Shown here piece by piece: positions 26,712 to 34,812 of a DNA stretch of 64,000 bases. Position 1 is the stretch's first letter; the number at the start of each line of letters is the position of its first letter. The stretch is from positions 62,001 to 126,000 of the forward strand of contig QQUE01000013.1 of NCBI GenBank assembly GCA_008501765.1. Reading direction: 5' to 3'. This DNA is from Calditrichota bacterium (GTDB lineage Bacteria > Zhuqueibacterota > Zhuqueibacteria > Zhuqueibacterales > Geothermadaptataceae). The position numbers and the translations under genes were made by a program. The notes under the pieces were generated by a model, which did not search any database, was not told the origin of the DNA, and saw only the letters and a list, made by a program, of their open reading frames with translations.

Positions 26712-29336
26712 ATGATTGGCAAAACAATATCCCACTATAAAATTGTGGAAGAAATTGGCCGCGGCGGCATGGGCGTTGTGTATAAAGCAGAAGACCTGCG
26801 CTTGAAAAGAATTGTTGCGATTAAATTTTTACCGCATCGTATTTCAGGGGATGAAAATGAACGGCAGCGCTTTATGAATGAAGCCCAGACAGCCGCAGCG
26901 TTGAACCACCCCAATATTGCCACAATTCATGATATTGAAGAAGCGGATGATGAAATATTTATCGTGATGGAACACATCGATGGCCGTGAATTGCAGGACA
27001 TTATTAAATATCCGGCGAATCAAATCGCTTCGCAGCCTGGCGCCGAAGTTGATGGCAGTCATCTTTCTATGGATGATATTAATAAATATGCATTGCTCAT
27101 TTTGGCCGGGCTGCAGGCTGCACATGAGAAAGGCATCGTTCATCGGGATATCAAATCAAGCAATATCATGGTCACGGATGATGGGCAAATCAAAATCATG
27201 GATTTTGGTTTGGCCAAGCTGGTCGACGATACCCCTTTTGTGCAGGATGATTCCACTGTGGGAACTGCTGCTTTTATGTCTCCGGAGCAGGCACAGGGCG
27301 GTGCGGTTGATCAGCGCTCCGATATTTGGGCTTTTGGTGTTGTGTTGTATGAAATGATAAGTGGAAAATTGCCATTTCAAGGTGCTTATGAACAAGCTGT
27401 TATTTATTCGATTTTAAATGAAGAACCCGAATCGGTTGCAAACGCCGGTCGCGATGTACCGGAATATTATCAGGAAATCATCGCTAAATGTTTGCAAAAA
27501 AATGTGGAAAACAGATACGATTCAGCATCAGCAATTTTGCGGGATATAACCAGGTTCACCGCGACGTCACAATCGTCATTTGAGATTAAAAAGTGGCGTG
27601 AGCTCTCGCCCCACATTTTGTCAAAATTAGTTTTTTCAATCGTAGTTGTCCTGTTGTTAGTGGTTGGACTGACAAATTTTAGTACGGTACAAAACTGGTT
27701 CGGTTTTTCAATCCTGCCTGCAGAAAAACACATTATCGTTCTGCCCTTTGCCAATATTTCGGGTGACGATGCGAGCCAGGCTTTTTGTGATGGATTAATC
27801 GAAGTGCTCACCAGTCAAATCACGCAATTCGAGCAATTTCAACGCTCACTTTTGGTGATTCCAGCATCCGAAGTCCGGCAACTTGGAATTAACAGCGCCA
27901 GCGAAGCAAGAAAGAAATTCAATGCCAATTTAGCGATATCGGGAAGTGTGGTACGAACAGATGAGTCCCTGCAACTCACAATGAATTTGGTGGATGCTGA
28001 AAAACTGCGGCAGCTCAATTCGGTTGTTCTCACCGATGAATTTCAGGGACGGTCTAATTTTCAAGACAGAGTGGTTACGCATCTCGCGAGCATGTTGCAG
28101 CTTAATTTGCAGCCGCACAACAAACGTGTATTAGTGGCAGGTCACACAACTGTTCCCGGAGCCTATGATTATTATATCCAGGGCCGGGGATATCTGCGTG
28201 ATTTCGATCGGTTAGAGAATATAAATATGGCAATCACTTTATTCAGCCGCGCCATTGAGGAAGACTCTCTTTACGCCCTTGCATATTCCGGATTGGGTGA
28301 TGCTTATTGGCGTAAATATGAAGAAACAAAAGAGGTGAAATGGATCGAACTCGCACAGAAAAAATGCGAAAAAGCAGTGGCATTAAACGACTTGCTTGCC
28401 CCGGTACATGTAACCCTCGCAATTCTTGCAAAAGGCAAAGGGCAGTATAATCTGGCAGTAACCGAATTAATCCGGGCACTGGAGATCGACCCCGTTAACG
28501 CGGATGCCTTTCGTGAGTTGGCAGGGACCTATGCAAAACTAAACAAATCGGATAAAGTTGAGGAGACCTATCTGAAAGCGATCGAATTGAAACCGGGGCA
28601 TTGGGAAAATTATTACGAGCTGGCTCTGTTTTATTACCGAAAAGGGGATTATGAGAAAGCGGAGCACCAGTATCAATTTGTCGTTAAACTTTCGCCGCAA
28701 AATTACAAGGCCGTTCGCAATTTAGGGGTTATCTATTTGCTGAAAGAACAATATGAAAAAGCGCAAATAATGTGCGAACGATCGATAGCAATTCATCCGA
28801 ATTATGGAGCCTATGCTAATTTGGGACTTATTCATTTTACCCTGAACAGGTACGAAGAATCAGCTCGCATGTATGAAAAAGCCCTCGAATTGAATGATAA
28901 ATATTACCTCAACTGGGGCAATTTGGCGATTTCCTATCAGATGATTCCTGCAGAAAAGGACAAGGCCAAAGCCACGTTTCTGCATGCGATAGACCTGGCA
29001 GAAAAACAACTGGCTATCAATCCAAATAATATAAAATGCCTACGCTCTTTGGCCAGTTATTATTCCGCTTTAAAATTATTTGACAAAACGATTATCTACC
29101 TGGAAAAAGCGCTTGCATTAGCCCCGGAAGATGTTGAACTCATGTTTCAGGCGGCAGGACGATTTTTAGAAGTACGGGATCGTAATAAAGCACTTTTTTA
29201 CATCGAAAAAGCGTTGAAAAACGGATACTCACCACAAAAAATTAAACAATCGGATTCTATGAAATCATTGAACAAAGATCAGGATTTCATTGCATTGCTC
29301 GAGAAATATTCTCGTAGCAAAAATTCACCTCACTAA
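26712..29336 (+). CDS. Transmembrane Ser/Thr protein kinase with FlgO/TolB-like and TPR domains
   Basis: 874 residues from the ATG at 26712; a GTG at 26667 would add 15 residues but the family starts MIGKTISHYKIVEEIG. Kinase domain: GRGGMG loop, VAIKFL lysine, VHRDIKSSN, MDFGLAKL and FMSPEQAQG. A membrane segment follows (KLVFSIVVVLLLVVGLTNF, about 305-325). Outside lies a FlgO/TolB-N-like module (IVLPFANISGDDASQ) and about ten TPR-like repeats to the C-terminus. The TPR region is thus probably periplasmic and senses or scaffolds. Paired with the RsbU-like gene just upstream. Confidence 0.9.
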   Translation: MIGKTISHYKIVEEIGRGGMGVVYKAEDLRLKRIVAIKFLPHRISGDENERQRFMNEAQTAAALNHPNIATIHDIEEADDEIFIVMEHIDGRELQDIIKYPANQIASQPGAEVDGSHLSMDDINKYALLILAGLQAAHEKGIVHRDIKSSNIMVTDDGQIKIMDFGLAKLVDDTPFVQDDSTVGTAAFMSPEQAQGGAVDQRSDIWAFGVVLYEMISGKLPFQGAYEQAVIYSILNEEPESVANAGRDVPEYYQEIIAKCLQKNVENRYDSASAILRDITRFTATSQSSFEIKKWRELSPHILSKLVFSIVVVLLLVVGLTNFSTVQNWFGFSILPAEKHIIVLPFANISGDDASQAFCDGLIEVLTSQITQFEQFQRSLLVIPASEVRQLGINSASEARKKFNANLAISGSVVRTDESLQLTMNLVDAEKLRQLNSVVLTDEFQGRSNFQDRVVTHLASMLQLNLQPHNKRVLVAGHTTVPGAYDYYIQGRGYLRDFDRLENINMAITLFSRAIEEDSLYALAYSGLGDAYWRKYEETKEVKWIELAQKKCEKAVALNDLLAPVHVTLAILAKGKGQYNLAVTELIRALEIDPVNADAFRELAGTYAKLNKSDKVEETYLKAIELKPGHWENYYELALFYYRKGDYEKAEHQYQFVVKLSPQNYKAVRNLGVIYLLKEQYEKAQIMCERSIAIHPNYGAYANLGLIHFTLNRYEESARMYEKALELNDKYYLNWGNLAISYQMIPAEKDKAKATFLHAIDLAEKQLAINPNNIKCLRSLASYYSALKLFDKTIIYLEKALALAPEDVELMFQAAGRFLEVRDRNKALFYIEKALKNGYSPQKIKQSDSMKSLNKDQDFIALLEKYSRSKNSPH

Positions 29337-29351
29337 TATTGGAGGCTTTTC

Positions 29352-29735
29352 ATGGCGAATCATCAAATTACAGTCCAAACGGCGGACCGCAAACAGGGAG
29401 CAACATTTAACCCGGTTTCACTGACTGCCAATCCTGGGGATAAAATTACGTTTGTTTCAGTGCACAAGGGACAAACTGCTCCTCAATCCATCACAATTGC
29501 GATAACTTCCGGGAATATTTGTTCGGCAACAGAGTCTGGCAAAAAACAGGATTCTGTTGTATTGCCGGGTAACAAATCAGCATCAGTTTCAATGTGTTCG
29601 AACGCACAACCGGGTGGCGTTACTTATAAACTTGCAGCAATATCAAGCAGCGCACAATCTGGGTTTAGTATGGGAGCGACAACGAACGCAACGATGACGG
29701 GCGACCCCGAACCTGTTATGGATGACGACGATTGA
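29352..29735 (+). CDS. Small protein, cupredoxin-like strand pattern
   Basis: 127 residues with TTGGAGG upstream, 15 bases after the kinase gene, so probably in the same transcript. FNPVSLTANPGDKITFVSV resembles the N-terminal strand of cupredoxin-like folds, but there is no full type-1 copper site (only two cysteines, no clear His pair) and no signal peptide. The tail is acidic (MDDDD). It could be a partner or substrate of the kinase-phosphatase pair. Function unknown; the fold is an inference. Confidence 0.65.
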   Translation: MANHQITVQTADRKQGATFNPVSLTANPGDKITFVSVHKGQTAPQSITIAITSGNICSATESGKKQDSVVLPGNKSASVSMCSNAQPGGVTYKLAAISSSAQSGFSMGATTNATMTGDPEPVMDDDD

Positions 29736-29767
29736 AAACTTTGTCGTCGGATTAGACATTTTCAACG

Positions 29768-29808
29768 GGCTATAAAATCAGGAACATCCCCGATTTTATA
29801 GCCTGATT
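29768..29808 (+). terminator. Rho-independent terminator of the kinase operon
   Basis: GGCTATAAAATC and its perfect complement GATTTTATAGCC around a 12-base loop, followed by TGATTTTT, 33 bases after the stop of the small protein. Confidence 0.85.
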
Positions 29809-29844
29809 TTTCCACTTTAATAATAGGGAATGGACGGTCGAAGA

Positions 29845-30198
29845 ATGGCTAAATCGAAAATAATGCTGGGCGTTGTTTTTATTGTTTTGTTGGCATTTCT
29901 GGGATTCGTACTTGGGACATTTATTGGAAAAATGAATGTACCTGCAGGCAGTGGTCTCGCCGGTCCGGCAATTGCTCTCAGTTATGGCGCTGCCGGATTT
30001 GTGCTGGCATTGGTGCTAGGAATTTTGTTGACTGGCAAACTAAATCATGCCCGTCTGCGCATTTTTGTGATCTGCTTATCGTGCTTTGCCTTTTTGGTTA
30101 TCATCTTTTTCGCCTATAGGATAATAATGCTGGATCAAAGCAACGAAAATGCAATGCAGTCAAAACCGCCTGAAAGCACCGCTCTTCCACAAAATTAA
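29845..30198 (+). CDS. Small integral membrane protein, unknown
   Basis: 117 residues from the second ATG (29845); the first ATG at 29830 has its GGGA too close. Three hydrophobic segments are visible: LGVVFIVLLAFLGFVLGTFI, AIALSYGAAGFVLALVLGIL and FVICLSCFAFLVIIFFAY. The short C-terminal tail is polar. No family recognised. Lies alone between the kinase operon terminator and the cytochrome gene. Confidence 0.6.
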   Translation: MAKSKIMLGVVFIVLLAFLGFVLGTFIGKMNVPAGSGLAGPAIALSYGAAGFVLALVLGILLTGKLNHARLRIFVICLSCFAFLVIIFFAYRIIMLDQSNENAMQSKPPESTALPQN

Positions 30199-30302
30199 AA
30201 TGGAAAATAAATACCTAATAAATATAGCTTTATCAAGCTCGTAATAAAGATGTTTCTCGCCCTGAGTTCTGCTTGGGGGTCTGAATAAATTGGAGATGGA
30301 GA

Positions 30303-31268
30303 ATGAAAAAAGTATTTAAAATTGTCGGGATTCTGCTGGGTGTCATCGTTTTGCTGTTAATTGGTGGTGTTGTTTTTTTGATGCTGCGTTTTCCGCTTAT
30401 CGAAGAGGCACCGATAGTAAAAATTGATGCAACTACCGAGCTGATTGAGCGTGGTGAATATTTAGTAAATAATGTTACGGCCTGTTTTGAGTGTCACTCG
30501 CCAAACAACGAAACTTATTTCTCAAAACCGATAATCAAGGGAAAAGAAGGGAGCGGGCGCCTTTTTCTTGGGGATGAATCCGGTTTTCCTGGCAATCTTT
30601 ACTCGCGCAATATTACGCCAACCACTTTGAAGAACTGGACGGACGGTGAAATCATGCGCGCCGTTACCTCCGGGATCGGGAAAGATGGCAATCCGCTTTT
30701 TGCAATTATGCCCTATAAATCTTATCAGCAATTGTCTGAACCCGATCTGCACGCCATAATTGCATACCTGCGTTCAATCCCAGCACTTGAGGGAGAAACC
30801 ACGGCAACAACGCTAAACTTCCCGCTTAATTTGGTAGTGCGCATAATGCCAAAACCGGCACAGGCAAAACCACACCCGGATTTTACGAATGCCTTGGAAC
30901 GGGGAAAATACCTGACTTTCATTGCGGGATGCCACAGCTGCCACACCAATGGGGAAGATGCTGCGCCATTTTCCGGGGGCACGGAATATCCGCTCAATAA
31001 TGGCATGCTGCGCTCGGCTAATATTACACCGGATAATGAAACCGGATTGGGATCCTGGACGCTGGAAGATTTTATCCAAAAATTTCGTATGTTTGCCGAG
31101 CCTGAAATGCAGACCACTGTTGTCGCGGATGATAGCTACAATACAGAAATGCCATGGACGGTTTATGCCGGCATGACTGAAGAAGATTTGACCGCTATAT
31201 ATACTTATTTACGCTCGGTAAAACCTGTAAAAAATAGTATTGACGTTTTTACACCCACCCCTAAATAA
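30303..31268 (+). CDS. Membrane-anchored diheme c-type cytochrome
   Basis: 321 residues with TGGAGA upstream. An N-terminal membrane anchor (IVGILLGVIVLLLIGGVVFL) is followed by two cytochrome c domains. Heme-binding motifs are CFECH (about residue 61) and CHSCH (about 210); axial methionines may lie in FAIMPYKSY and TEMPWTVYAG. The arrangement resembles cytochrome subunits of quinoprotein or alcohol dehydrogenases, but no such dehydrogenase is adjacent. Likely a periplasmic electron carrier attached to the inner membrane. Confidence 0.88.
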   Translation: MKKVFKIVGILLGVIVLLLIGGVVFLMLRFPLIEEAPIVKIDATTELIERGEYLVNNVTACFECHSPNNETYFSKPIIKGKEGSGRLFLGDESGFPGNLYSRNITPTTLKNWTDGEIMRAVTSGIGKDGNPLFAIMPYKSYQQLSEPDLHAIIAYLRSIPALEGETTATTLNFPLNLVVRIMPKPAQAKPHPDFTNALERGKYLTFIAGCHSCHTNGEDAAPFSGGTEYPLNNGMLRSANITPDNETGLGSWTLEDFIQKFRMFAEPEMQTTVVADDSYNTEMPWTVYAGMTEEDLTAIYTYLRSVKPVKNSIDVFTPTPK

Positions 31269-31296
31269 CAAGTAATTGCGGTTTTGCAAAGTGAAC

Positions 31297-31350
31297 ACAA
31301 CTTCGATAGATTTAGATTAATTCCTTATTCAGATTTTCTATCGAAGTTGT
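31297..31350. terminator. Inverted repeat between convergent genes, possible bidirectional terminator
   Basis: ACAACTTCGATAGA at 31297-31310 and its perfect complement TCTATCGAAGTTGT at 31337-31350, with a 26-base AT-rich loop. It lies exactly between two converging genes, but only weak T runs follow. Confidence 0.45.
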
Positions 31351-31359
31351 GGGGGGAAA

Positions 31360-31899
31360 TTACTTTTTTACCAAGAATTTTGAGGAAATTACATATGGCC
31401 CCCAAAGCAGACTCAAGGTGCCATGTCCTTTTTTCTCAGTCGAAATTTCGATTGTCATTTTCTCAACTTGTTTTTCCGTTTTTTCCATCGTCAGGGGAAT
31501 GACGACAAAATCTTGTTTCTTGTCATAATTTGAACCCCACTGCCCTGTCTGTTTGTTGACGATGAGATGCCATTTATCCGCAGTTATGTGGCGCATAAAC
31601 AAGGTATAAGTTCCTTTGGGAATGATTTTTTCACCAAAAACAAGATCGACTTCCGAGGTGAAATGCGTCGCTTTGTCCATGCCCATGCGCCAGACAAATC
31701 CCTCCGGGGCCTGCGAAAGACGGTCAACTTTGCCCCAGCTTGGACGCCCATAATCAACGCTGATTGCTTTTTCCCCGATTTTAGCTGTGGCTGTACCACG
31801 GTTTTTTCCGTGGGCAAAGCCTTGATTCAGGAAAAGCAGAGAAAACAAAACTGTGGAAATGATAAGCAGATTTACTTTTTGAATTTTCGAAGAAATCAT
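31360..31899 (-). CDS. Secreted DUF2911 protein
   Basis: 179 residues with AAGGAG upstream and a signal peptide ending LNQGFA. DUF2911 landmarks are SVDYGRPSWGKVDR, WRMGMDKATHF, IPKGTYTLFM and WHLIVNKQTGQWGSNYD. Members are periplasmic or lipoprotein beta-sandwich proteins common in Bacteroidota and relatives, without known function. Encoded alone on the minus strand, converging on the cytochrome gene. Confidence 0.88.
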   Translation of the reverse strand: MISSKIQKVNLLIISTVLFSLLFLNQGFAHGKNRGTATAKIGEKAISVDYGRPSWGKVDRLSQAPEGFVWRMGMDKATHFTSEVDLVFGEKIIPKGTYTLFMRHITADKWHLIVNKQTGQWGSNYDKKQDFVVIPLTMEKTEKQVEKMTIEISTEKKGHGTLSLLWGPYVISSKFLVKK

Positions 31900-32216
31900 T
31901 TTTACTCCTTTGTGCTATTGTTTGGTTGTTTATGATCGTAGTTAACGAAAAAAATTTTAAATCAATTATAGGACTGCGGTAAGAGCCAGATTGTTTAAAT
32001 AAAATCAAATATTTATTAATCTTTTTACAGCAGGATAGTATTTCGTAGATTAATAAAAAAAATGAAAAAATATTATTTGGCATCAAAACGATAAATCCAA
32101 TGGCAGATGCATTCTTTCCATGTTCTTTTTATCCGGGTATAAATTTTCAATCAGCGCATCATCATATCAGGCAGGAAAAGGGCACTTGATTCGAGTCGTT
32201 TCGATGTAGTGATTTG
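31900..32216. other. Intergenic region, no gene seen
   Basis: 317 AT-rich bases between the DUF2911 start and the end of the GNAT gene. No element recognised; it should contain the DUF2911 promoter. Confidence 0.45.
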
Positions 32217-32648
32217 TTATGATTCGCTTACCAGGCCAATTTCGATCGCCCGGCTTTGATTTTCGAATATAGCCATGGCTGTTTTCATTTTGTTGAACCC
32301 GAGATTCTCATAAAAATTTTCTTTGCCGGGGTTGGCGTACAATATGATTTTCTTGTGCCCGTCCGATAGTTCGACTAATTTGTTAACAATTTTTTTGCCG
32401 AGTCCCAGCCCCTGGTACTCAGGATTGACGGCGATATCGCAAATATAGGAGCAATCAATTCCATCAGCTAAAGCGCGGCCGACACCAATTAATCTTTGAT
32501 TATCGAAAATAAAGCATTTGAATCTGCTGTTCGTAAACGCCGTTTTCAGACTTTCAGGCATTTTTTTACCCAAAGGAGCCACCCGGTATAATTCTGAAAG
32601 TTCAATCCAATCGATATTCTCTTGTGTGTAAACCCAAACGAAATCCAT
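32217..32648 (-). CDS. GNAT family N-acetyltransferase
   Basis: 143 residues from the ATG at 32648, preceded by TTGGAG; a longer frame upstream runs into a palindromic element and is not supported. The acetyl-CoA binding motif is DIAVNPEYQGLGLGKKIVNK, with YANPGKENFYENLGF as the C-terminal conserved part. Similar to small GNATs acting on amines or arylalkylamines. Substrate unknown. Transcription would start inside or beyond the 177-bp palindromic element at 32665-32841. Confidence 0.88.
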   Translation of the reverse strand: MDFVWVYTQENIDWIELSELYRVAPLGKKMPESLKTAFTNSRFKCFIFDNQRLIGVGRALADGIDCSYICDIAVNPEYQGLGLGKKIVNKLVELSDGHKKIILYANPGKENFYENLGFNKMKTAMAIFENQSRAIEIGLVSES

Positions 32649-32664
32649 CCTGGACTCCAATCTA

Positions 32665-32841
32665 TTAATTAACGTGAGTTCGATATAAAAAGAATTGGGA
32701 CAAAACGAATTAATTATAGGATCTAGTCCGAAGGCGTCCCGCCGAGGATAACGCACGAAACGCTCGGCGAGACGCCTTCGCTCTATTATAATTATGCTTG
32801 GTAAAGAATGTTACAGCTTTCATCAAACTCACGTTAATTAA
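32665..32841. mobile_element. 177-bp MITE-like palindromic element
   Basis: Ends TTAATTAACGTGAGTTCGA (32665-32683) and its inverted copy TCAAACTCACGTTAATTAA (32823-32841), 18 of 19 matching. Inside is a second inverted repeat, CGAAGGCGTCCCGCCGA (32729-32745) and TCGGCGAGACGCCTTCG (32764-32780), 16 of 17 pairing. The right end overlaps the stop codon of the FabH-like gene. No coding content. The terminal repeats, small size and internal hairpin fit a non-autonomous element; only one copy is present here. Confidence 0.6.
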
Positions 32842-33817
32842 ATTCGATTGCCATTCCAGCCCAGGTTAGCCCTGCACCTACCATAACCATGGCTAAAACA
32901 TCCCCTTTGCGGAATGAATCCCAGTTTTGACTCATCACCGTTGGTGCGCCTGCTGCTGCGGTATTTCCGAATGCGTTTACATTAAAAAAATGCTGACCCG
33001 GTGCAATCTCGCATCGCCGGCACACGGTTTCGAGCATGCGTAAATTGGCCTGATGTCCGATAAACAGCATCTGCTCGCCTTGCCCGTTGTAGCTTTCACG
33101 AATATTTTTGACCGTCGTTGAGGTTTTTTTCACGGCAAAAGATTGCACCGCCGGCCCGTCCTGATCAAAATGGCCGGTGCGCGGAACGACAACTTTGTCC
33201 CAACCGGAGGGATCGCTAATCAACGAGGTAGATTTCACGATTGCTTTGCCACGAACTTTGGTAGAAACAACAGCCGCGCTGGTGCCATCGCCCCATAAAA
33301 CAGCCGCACGGCGGTCAGCATAATCGACGACGCGGGTTGTATTTTCAGGCGAAACGATCAAAATAAACTCCGGTACTTTTTCGTCATTCAGCATGGAGAG
33401 AAAATGAATCTGTGCTCCAAAACTGGAGCAGGCTGAATTGATATCGATGCACGGTGCGGTTATTTCCAGCGCGCTTGCGATCGCGCAGGCCTCTGCCGGA
33501 GTTGAGATTTCCGGGGTGCAGCCACCGGCAACCACCATTCCGATCTGGTCCTTTTCGATGCCGGCACGTTTAATCGCGATCTCGGCAGCATATTTTCCCG
33601 TTTGTGCGTTGGAATAAATCGATGCCTCGGCAGCGCCGCGGGTATCTTTATTTTTAGTCTCGCGAATATAATCCAGTGACATAACAGTCCGGCGATTTTC
33701 AATGCCCACCCGGTCCATAATCCACTCGTGGTTGGTGCCGATATCGAGATCTTCGAGAAATTTATTGCAAATTTGATTTTCCGGATGAAAATGCCCCATT
33801 CCGTGTATATAAAGCAT
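32834..33817 (-). CDS. 3-oxoacyl-ACP synthase III (FabH-like)
   Basis: 327 residues with GAGG upstream. The thiolase-fold catalytic triad is visible: Cys in INSACSSFGAQ, His in FIGHQANLRML and Asn in NVNAFGNTAAAGAP. It condenses an acyl or acetyl-CoA with malonyl-ACP, or acts in a specialised lipid or polyketide pathway. No other fatty-acid genes are adjacent, so it may be a non-housekeeping paralogue. Its last codon and stop overlap the end of a MITE-like element. Confidence 0.9.
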   Translation of the reverse strand: MLYIHGMGHFHPENQICNKFLEDLDIGTNHEWIMDRVGIENRRTVMSLDYIRETKNKDTRGAAEASIYSNAQTGKYAAEIAIKRAGIEKDQIGMVVAGGCTPEISTPAEACAIASALEITAPCIDINSACSSFGAQIHFLSMLNDEKVPEFILIVSPENTTRVVDYADRRAAVLWGDGTSAAVVSTKVRGKAIVKSTSLISDPSGWDKVVVPRTGHFDQDGPAVQSFAVKKTSTTVKNIRESYNGQGEQMLFIGHQANLRMLETVCRRCEIAPGQHFFNVNAFGNTAAAGAPTVMSQNWDSFRKGDVLAMVMVGAGLTWAGMAIEFN

Positions 33818-34325
33818 GTCTTACCTCAAAAATAGTTTAAATTCTACTGAATGCCGCGCCTGGCTCTGTGTTTTCTACCCTGATATTTAATAAATAATTA
33901 TACAAACAGTAGATTTTTTTACAGAATAAATTAAATATATTTATAAAAAATGGCAAAGCGCTTTTTTAGAAAGCGCATTAAACAAATTCTATACTGATTT
34001 TCAAGAGTAATCTCTTCCCAAGATGCCTTAATTCGTCATTCCGTCATGCTTTTAGACGGAATCCATACTTGAAATCATTGTGGATTCCCAATAAATGCAT
34101 TTGGGAATGACGAACATCGGACAATACTTTTGCAAATCAATCTGACCACGATCATAACGGCTGTAAATTCAAATAAGTGGATAATGCGAGTGAATTTTAC
34201 GCTTGTATCGCTATTTGGCGCACAAATAATTGTGGAATATATCGAATTAAAAGTTAAGTTTATAACCGCAGGCACCTGGAATTTATTTCAACTAAAATAT
34301 TTATTACCAAAACCCCCAATTCACA
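33818..34325. other. Intergenic region with one dispersed-repeat copy
   Basis: About 510 bases. Holds the 77-bp repeat at 34035-34111 and AT-rich DNA with a small hairpin (AAGCGCTTTTTTAGAAAGCGC) near 33957. No supported gene. Confidence 0.5.
34035..34111. repeat. 77-bp GTCAT two-hairpin dispersed repeat, copy 3
   Basis: GTC then hairpin ATTCCGTC...GACGGAAT, CCA, a middle segment, TGG, hairpin ATTCCC...GGGAAT, GAC. Exactly 77 bp, same layout as copies 1 and 2. Confidence 0.85.
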
Positions 34326-34700
34326 ATGAAGAAAAAAATTCTGCTTAGTATTTTCTTTTTTGGAACGCTCATTTACCTGTTGCAGTTTGAGGGGGTGGGG
34401 CCGGTTGCGACCGATTATAATGTTTCAATATCGTGTATTGCCACCGAACTCATATATACACCTCCAGATTTCGAGCGAACGTCACCAAATACCCCGCAAC
34501 AAACTCTCCTTTCGCTGAACACGACAACATCCGTAGGGGTTGTTCTTCACCCAGATATCTTTTTGATTCATCGGATTATTTATGCTCAATTAAAACAGAT
34601 TGAAATTCGAACTCTCAATTTTATCCATCCGTCAAGCGCGCAAAAGTTTCATAATTGCCAATTCATCTCCGGGGACGATGAACCAGCCTTCCTGTGCTAG
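34326..34700 (+). CDS. Short hypothetical protein with N-terminal membrane/signal segment
   Basis: 124 residues. KKKILLSIFFFGTLIYLLQF could be a signal peptide or anchor; the remainder is unremarkable and ends in cysteine. No Shine-Dalgarno is visible and no family is recognised. It lies about 110 bases before the SecA paralogue. It may be spurious. Confidence 0.35.
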   Translation: MKKKILLSIFFFGTLIYLLQFEGVGPVATDYNVSISCIATELIYTPPDFERTSPNTPQQTLLSLNTTTSVGVVLHPDIFLIHRIIYAQLKQIEIRTLNFIHPSSAQKFHNCQFISGDDEPAFLC

Positions 34701-34812
34701 CTTTATTAATTCCAAATCAAAAGGTGATTAATCCGGCCATAATATCGTTAATTTATGGCTTGCTCAAATTCACCATTCTAATTTGAAGATTTGAAAAAGC
34801 ACAGGAAAAATT

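Noticed and set aside
34130-34348. Short plus-strand frame before the hypothetical at 34326
   Set aside because: AT-rich, no ribosome binding site, overlaps the next frame.
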